IMG/VR virus record: IMGVR_UViG_3300045284_000262
Location: 1 to 53,810 of that record
Direction: 5' to 3' (one strand)
DNA: 53,810 nt
Source of the DNA: a virus
Both the position numbers and the translations under genes were made by a program. Positions 50,259 through 53,810 of this stretch are shown here, piece by piece; position 1 is the stretch's first letter; every line of letters starts with the position of its first letter. The notes below the pieces were generated by a model. The model searched no databases. It was given only the letters and a program-made list of their open reading frames with translations, and was not told the DNA's origin.

Positions 50259-51505
50259 TGCCTGACTTTCCTTCAACGCTGCGAGTCCCGAATTACGCGA
50301 GCAACCCAAGTTCGCCAACATCGGGGCAGGTGTACTGGAACAGCAGTGACAAGCAGTTGTATTTCTACAACGGCACTGCATTTGTGGCGTTGGGTCTGTC
50401 CAGTAACGACACCGGCGGGAACGTGGTCAATGTCGGGACACCGACCAGCGGGCAACTGGCGCAGTGGACTGGGGCAACGAGCATACAGGGAATTGCCGAT
50501 ACCACCAAGCAATGGGATGGCGGCTCAACAGGACTGACTGCTGCTACGGGCCGAACCAGCCTCGGAGCAAGCACAGTGGGAGCGGCCATATTCACTCTGG
50601 CTGGCCCCGGCAGCAATTCTTGGTTGAAAGCGACTGGTCTTGGAACGGTGTCCTATGAGGATGCCGTCACGACCAGAACCAGCCTTGGGCTTGGCACTGC
50701 GGCAACGCAGGCTTCCACCGCATTTGAAGTCCCGCTGACGTTTTCCAACACGGTTCGTCGCACCACTAATACGATTGACCTTGTTGGTGATTCGGCTTCA
50801 CCGGGGAACAACTTCTCCTACCAGACTAATGCCAGTGGGGTAAAAGGATGGTATGCCATGACTCCCACTAAAGTCACGCTGTTCGCTGCAAGTGGAACTT
50901 ACACTCCCACTACAGGCGTTCGCACCATAAAAGTCGAATGTGTTGGCGGCGGCGGTGGTGGTGGAGGAGCGAAAGCGGCTGCAAGCACCGCGACAACAGG
51001 CGGCGGAGGAGGAGGCGGAGGATACGCAATGCTTATGATTACCTCCTCTATCAAGGGCAGTTACACTTTTGTTATTGGTGCTGCCGGAGCTGCTGGAACG
51101 GCTACCCCTACTGCTGGAGGAAATGGTGGTGACACAACTTTTGACAGTCCCAGTATTTGTACGGGTAGCGGCGGGGGCGGCGGTGGATTTAGTTCAACAG
51201 GCAGCGGTGGAGCAACCTTCGCTGGATCAGGTGGAAATGGAGGAATTGCTGCCGCTGGACTTTTCGGTTTTACAGGCAGTCTTGGAGAGGTTGGACTCAT
51301 ATTGACTCTTGCTATTTGCAGAGGTGGTGCAGGTGGAGCAGCACCACTTGGTGGAGGTTCAACACAGGGCGCGATAAACGCTGCTGCTGGAGGTGTTGGA
51401 AGAAATTATGGGGCTGGCGGGGGCGGTGCAGCATCAAACAGCGCAACAGGATTCGCCGGAGGCGCAGGCACACAGGGGTATCTCCTCATCACAGAGTATT
51501 TCTAA
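50258..51505 (+). CDS. Glycine-rich tail adhesin
   Basis: 415 residues. The first ~45 residues hold the SNPSSPTSGQVYWNSSDKQL anchor shared with its upstream neighbour. Residues about 228-400 are glycine-rich (VGGGGGGGGAKAAAS, TGGGGGGGGYAML, GSGGGGGGFSSTG, GAGGGGAASN) and look like the polyglycine type II sandwiches of receptor-binding adhesins such as T4-like gp38. These domains vary quickly and set host range. The protein ends with LLITEYF. It is coupled to the upstream gene as TAATG. Confidence 0.8.
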   Translation: MPDFPSTLRVPNYASNPSSPTSGQVYWNSSDKQLYFYNGTAFVALGLSSNDTGGNVVNVGTPTSGQLAQWTGATSIQGIADTTKQWDGGSTGLTAATGRTSLGASTVGAAIFTLAGPGSNSWLKATGLGTVSYEDAVTTRTSLGLGTAATQASTAFEVPLTFSNTVRRTTNTIDLVGDSASPGNNFSYQTNASGVKGWYAMTPTKVTLFAASGTYTPTTGVRTIKVECVGGGGGGGGAKAAASTATTGGGGGGGGYAMLMITSSIKGSYTFVIGAAGAAGTATPTAGGNGGDTTFDSPSICTGSGGGGGGFSSTGSGGATFAGSGGNGGIAAAGLFGFTGSLGEVGLILTLAICRGGAGGAAPLGGGSTQGAINAAAGGVGRNYGAGGGGAASNSATGFAGGAGTQGYLLITEYF

Positions 51506-51509
51506 TGAC

Positions 51510-51842
51510 ATGGCTGAACAACATAACGGGAACGGAAAGGCAAAGTGGGTTGCTATCGGCCTCCCGATTATCATTGCTGCCGTCGGTGTGCTCGGGTTTT
51601 TTTACGGCGTCGGACAGCGCACCAATAAAATTGCAGAGGTCGTGGAATGGAAGCAGGAGACTGCTCCGCGCATCGAGCGCATGGACAGTCAGGGAACAAC
51701 TTCCTTCAAACTGTTCCACGACGAGTATCTGCGAACTCAGGCACGACAGGAAGCCGCACTCATCGAGCTTGAGCACCAGATCAGGGACAAGCAACTTGAA
51801 GATTTACGTGCGCGACTCCAAACGCTAGAAAGAAAACCATGA
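51510..51842 (+). CDS. Membrane-anchored coiled-coil protein (spanin- or holin-like)
   Basis: 110 residues from the ATG at 51510; an upstream frame extension is rejected. A single membrane segment WVAIGLPIIIAAVGVLGFFYGVG (about 13-35) is followed by a charged coiled coil (IAEVVEWKQETAPRIERMDS and EHQIRDKQLEDLRARLQTLE). This is the topology of an inner-membrane spanin subunit (Rz-like) or a class III-type holin. A lysis role is inferred from topology and neighbours; no lipoprotein partner is seen. The stop overlaps the next ATG as ATGA. Confidence 0.6.
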   Translation: MAEQHNGNGKAKWVAIGLPIIIAAVGVLGFFYGVGQRTNKIAEVVEWKQETAPRIERMDSQGTTSFKLFHDEYLRTQARQEAALIELEHQIRDKQLEDLRARLQTLERKP

Positions 51843-52132
51843 ACGAACAAATCCAAGCAAGAATGACGGAACTGGTCAACGAGCGTAATACGCTGGAGGC
51901 ATCCCACAACGCAATGGTGCAGCAGAACCAGAAAATCAACCAGGAGTTTCAACAGCAGGTAGTTCAAAACCAAACCCGGTTTGCCCAGATAAGTGGCGCA
52001 CTCCGGGAATTGCAGCAGTTAGTTCAACCATCAACACAGAAAGACAATAACCATGATAATCTATCTCCCACTCCTAGTCTCCATAATCGGACTGCTGATG
52101 TACGTCCTGTCATCGAATCCCAAGATCGTTGA
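51839..52132 (+). CDS. Coiled-coil protein
   Basis: 97 residues with ATGA coupling to the membrane protein. QARMTELVNERNTLEASHNA, MVQQNQKINQEFQQQVVQNQ: a single Gln-rich helix, then a flexible C-terminus. It probably pairs with its neighbour. The last 27 residues overlap the start of the holin-like gene in another frame, so the true 3' end depends on which frame is used. Confidence 0.6.
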   Translation: MNEQIQARMTELVNERNTLEASHNAMVQQNQKINQEFQQQVVQNQTRFAQISGALRELQQLVQPSTQKDNNHDNLSPTPSLHNRTADVRPVIESQDR

Positions 52133-52217
52133 GGTTGGGCGGATCATGTTCTGGACGGGGCTTCTCGCATTCCTGATGGGAGGCGGAGCAATCCACGCAA
52201 TACAGGGTCATCAATGA
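52053..52217 (+). CDS. Small holin-like membrane protein (54 aa)
   Basis: MIIYLPLLVSIIGLLMYVLSS, then NPKIVEVGRIMFWTGLLAFLMGGGAI: two hydrophobic helices with a short polar turn, a pattern familiar from many phages as a putative holin. It opens inside the end of the coiled-coil gene. Its stop overlaps the next ATG as ATGA at 52214. Together with the neighbouring single-pass protein it forms a candidate lysis pair. Confidence 0.7.
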   Translation: MIIYLPLLVSIIGLLMYVLSSNPKIVEVGRIMFWTGLLAFLMGGGAIHAIQGHQ

Positions 52218-52846
52218 GTAGCCCGGGATCAATCGAGTGCGATACGATTCAGCTCCTTGAGCCGGAGAGCGACTTTTTAGTCGATACTGCTGGCACCACC
52301 AGCGACCTGGATGAACGCGGGGAACTGGTGCTGTTCACGGGGCAGACTCACGCAGAGATTCTGTTCCAGGTTCCCAAGATCAGCGTGAACTACAACTTTG
52401 AGTATCTCTACGTGGATGCGGAGGGAATCCCACACGCAGGTGGACTCCATGTTGTTCCGACCAGCAGGCAAACCTACGGGTTTCAGGTGGTGTTTGCCGC
52501 TGGCGTTCCCCCGCCCACGCCAGAGGCACCTCCTGGATCAGTGTATGTCCTGCACTGGCGGGTCACCATCGTCAGGACAAGCTCTCTTGTCCAAATTGAT
52601 ACGCCCGAACGCATCTACCTCCTGATGCCGCACTCCAACACGATGGTGGTTCCATTCACTAACCCCCGCAGCGGAACCAACTACGGATTCAGTGAGCTGA
52701 GAGTGGAGAACCTGCTCGATCCTCCTGCCAGCCAGGCAATCATACGGGTTCAGGTCACGGCCAAAACGATCAGCGACTTCACTTTGTCGGTGAACCCAAC
52801 ACCCGCCAATGGAAGTCATTACTTCCTGGCAGCAAGAACGCCATGA
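52214..52846 (+). CDS. Structural/fibre-region protein, unknown function
   Basis: 210 residues, beta-rich with an aromatic middle (VNYNFEYLYVDAEGIPHAGG and SRQTYGFQVVFAAGVPPPTP). The C-terminal half has regular strands (VVPFTNPRSGTNYGFSELRV). No signal peptide or membrane helix. It is coupled by ATGA to the holin-like gene upstream and to the open-ended fibre gene downstream. It is likely part of the tail tip. Confidence 0.6.
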   Translation: MSSPGSIECDTIQLLEPESDFLVDTAGTTSDLDERGELVLFTGQTHAEILFQVPKISVNYNFEYLYVDAEGIPHAGGLHVVPTSRQTYGFQVVFAAGVPPPTPEAPPGSVYVLHWRVTIVRTSSLVQIDTPERIYLLMPHSNTMVVPFTNPRSGTNYGFSELRVENLLDPPASQAIIRVQVTAKTISDFTLSVNPTPANGSHYFLAARTP

Positions 52847-53810
52847 CACCGGTAATTGAAGATTCAGTGCTGGGAACTGATCTTGATGCTCAGTTCCACA
52901 GCCTGCTTAACGTCAAATCCCTTGACCCGGTTCCCCTCAACCTGGCCACAAGTGATGACACCAGGCTGACTGACGTCCGTGAACCAATCCCTGGGAGTGT
53001 CGTGAATGCATCGGTGGCCCCTGATGCCGCCATCGACCAATCAAAACTCAATCTTAACGGCTCAATCCCCACGGCGTGGCTGGGTACTACGGCAGGTACA
53101 GCAGCCCCTGGGGATTTGGCCGAATACATTTCCAATAAAAACCAGCCCGGGGGTTATGTCGGCCTGGATTCAACCGGGCAAATACCCACCTCCGCGCTGC
53201 CCGATGGAGCCGGATTGGCCACTGTTACGTCGATAGGAATCTCGCTGCCTCCGGAACTGATCCTGCTGCCGCCTGTCGTGAATCCCATAACCGGCTCTGG
53301 CGTATTCAAGATTGGATGGCTGCCAATGGGTGGCGCGGCATGGTTCGGCGCGCCGACTGGAGGGCCACCAGGATACCAGTCTGCGCCCATCCCATTATCG
53401 CTTGTCCCAAACCTCAATGCAGGACAAGTAACCAGCGGGCAATTCCCTCCGGAAAGGATGACTGTCGCAATCTATGGAGCAGGTTCCGCTCCAGGAGCCG
53501 TCCCAGACCCCGGGGGAACCGGTGGTGATCCCACTGATTACCTGGCTCGCAACATGACTTTCAGGGCGGCTCCCATTGTCGCCGTTGGATACCAGCCCCA
53601 GCTGCCAGACCCGACTTTTTCCAAACAGGCCGATGGCAGCAGCAACACCAAGGTTTTTGCCGGAAGCACGGTGGGAGATGTGGTGTTTTTCTATTCAGTT
53701 ACCTCCAACTCAACTGGCTTTGCTGAGTTCCCTAATCCCGGGTATGTCACTGTTCCTAATTCTTCCACGGGTGTCTGGATATATTCATCCCGCGTAGGCT
53801 GGAACAATTC
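52843..53810 (+). CDS. Tail fibre-type protein, open at window end
   Basis: 322 codons are visible and the frame has no stop before the window end. The N-terminus (LGTDLDAQFHSLLNVKSLDP) precedes fibre-type units with GGYVGLDSTGQIPTSALPDG and beta-rich segments with Gly/Pro turns. Continuing into base 1 of the window gives TCG then TGA, ending the protein at 323 residues. That TGA overlaps the GTG start of the first gene as GTGA. This supports both a circular molecule and the identity of a fibre or adhesion protein. Confidence 0.75.
   Translation, partial: MTPVIEDSVLGTDLDAQFHSLLNVKSLDPVPLNLATSDDTRLTDVREPIPGSVVNASVAPDAAIDQSKLNLNGSIPTAWLGTTAGTAAPGDLAEYISNKNQPGGYVGLDSTGQIPTSALPDGAGLATVTSIGISLPPELILLPPVVNPITGSGVFKIGWLPMGGAAWFGAPTGGPPGYQSAPIPLSLVPNLNAGQVTSGQFPPERMTVAIYGAGSAPGAVPDPGGTGGDPTDYLARNMTFRAAPIVAVGYQPQLPDPTFSKQADGSSNTKVFAGSTVGDVVFFYSVTSNSTGFAEFPNPGYVTVPNSSTGVWIYSSRVGWNN

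Noticed and set aside
51316-51828. Alternative plus frame over the membrane protein
   Set aside because: The frame at 51510-51842 has a clear membrane helix, coiled coil and ATGA coupling; the other reads as arginine/serine-rich shadow.
1-53810. Search for integrase, tRNAs, CRISPR and insertion sequences
   Set aside because: I found no serine or tyrosine recombinase, transposase, tRNA cloverleaf or regular spacer array by eye. This is only a reading, and a tRNA scan could still find something.
1-53810. Frequent CCCGGG/CCCCGGGG palindromes throughout
   Set aside because: They seem commoner than expected, but I could not count them reliably against composition and Pro/Gly codon use, so I make no claim.

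Overview
The window reads as a bacteriophage genome of the podovirus type (class Caudoviricetes), probably complete. It has a small and a large terminase, a portal, a scaffold, a major capsid protein, head-to-tail connector and nozzle-like proteins, internal-virion-type proteins and a large set of tail fibres. I see no tape measure, tail tube, sheath, integrase, tRNA, CRISPR array or DNA polymerase. The two ends appear to join: the gene open at base 53810 gains a stop codon across the junction (positions 53809-53810 plus 1-4), and that TGA overlaps the GTG start of the first gene as GTGA. The same overlap style is used by most genes here, so I read the molecule as circular or circularly permuted, about 53.8 kb, cut at a gene start. 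The host cannot be named from the sequence.

Layout. (1) A rightward late block runs 35412-53810 and continues through 1-18955: terminase, portal, scaffold, capsid, then decoration and fibre genes (two collagen-like fibres, a glycine-rich adhesin, a holin-like and a spanin-like protein), then more fibre, adaptor and nozzle genes, then internal virion proteins. These include a 2074-residue polyvalent protein with GNAT, GHKL ATPase, HExxH peptidase and ADP-ribosyltransferase-like domains. The block ends with a helical companion protein and a GH75-like hydrolase. (2) A leftward early block (32246 down to 18981) carries about 27 mostly small, translationally coupled genes: zinc-finger proteins, an HTH protein, a RecB-like PD-(D/E)XK nuclease, a VirE_N-type primase fused to a RepA-like helicase, and a glycosyltransferase-FkbM methyltransferase fusion. 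(3) A short rightward unit (32593-35088) has its own promoter and terminator. It encodes a 75-residue protein, a MoxR-type AAA+ ATPase and a protein combining an HExxH motif with a VWA domain. (4) A minus-strand island with a HeH/SAP-like protein (42785-43123) lies inside the late block just before the capsid gene.

Control elements. Three promoters (29068-29095, 32027-32054, 32593-32620) carry the same AAGCNGCTT palindrome between -35 and -10, which suggests one repressor or activator controls early and accessory transcription. Rho-independent terminators lie at 23984-24020 (minus) and 35056-35087 (plus). The capsid gene is preceded by a perfect palindrome and followed by a two-tier hairpin. 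The divergent region 32247-32592 carries a 26-bp direct repeat and a GC-rich repeat cluster and is my best origin or control-region candidate.

The most unusual content is the phage-borne MoxR/VWA-metallopeptidase cassette, the giant polyvalent protein and the AAGCNGCTT regulon.
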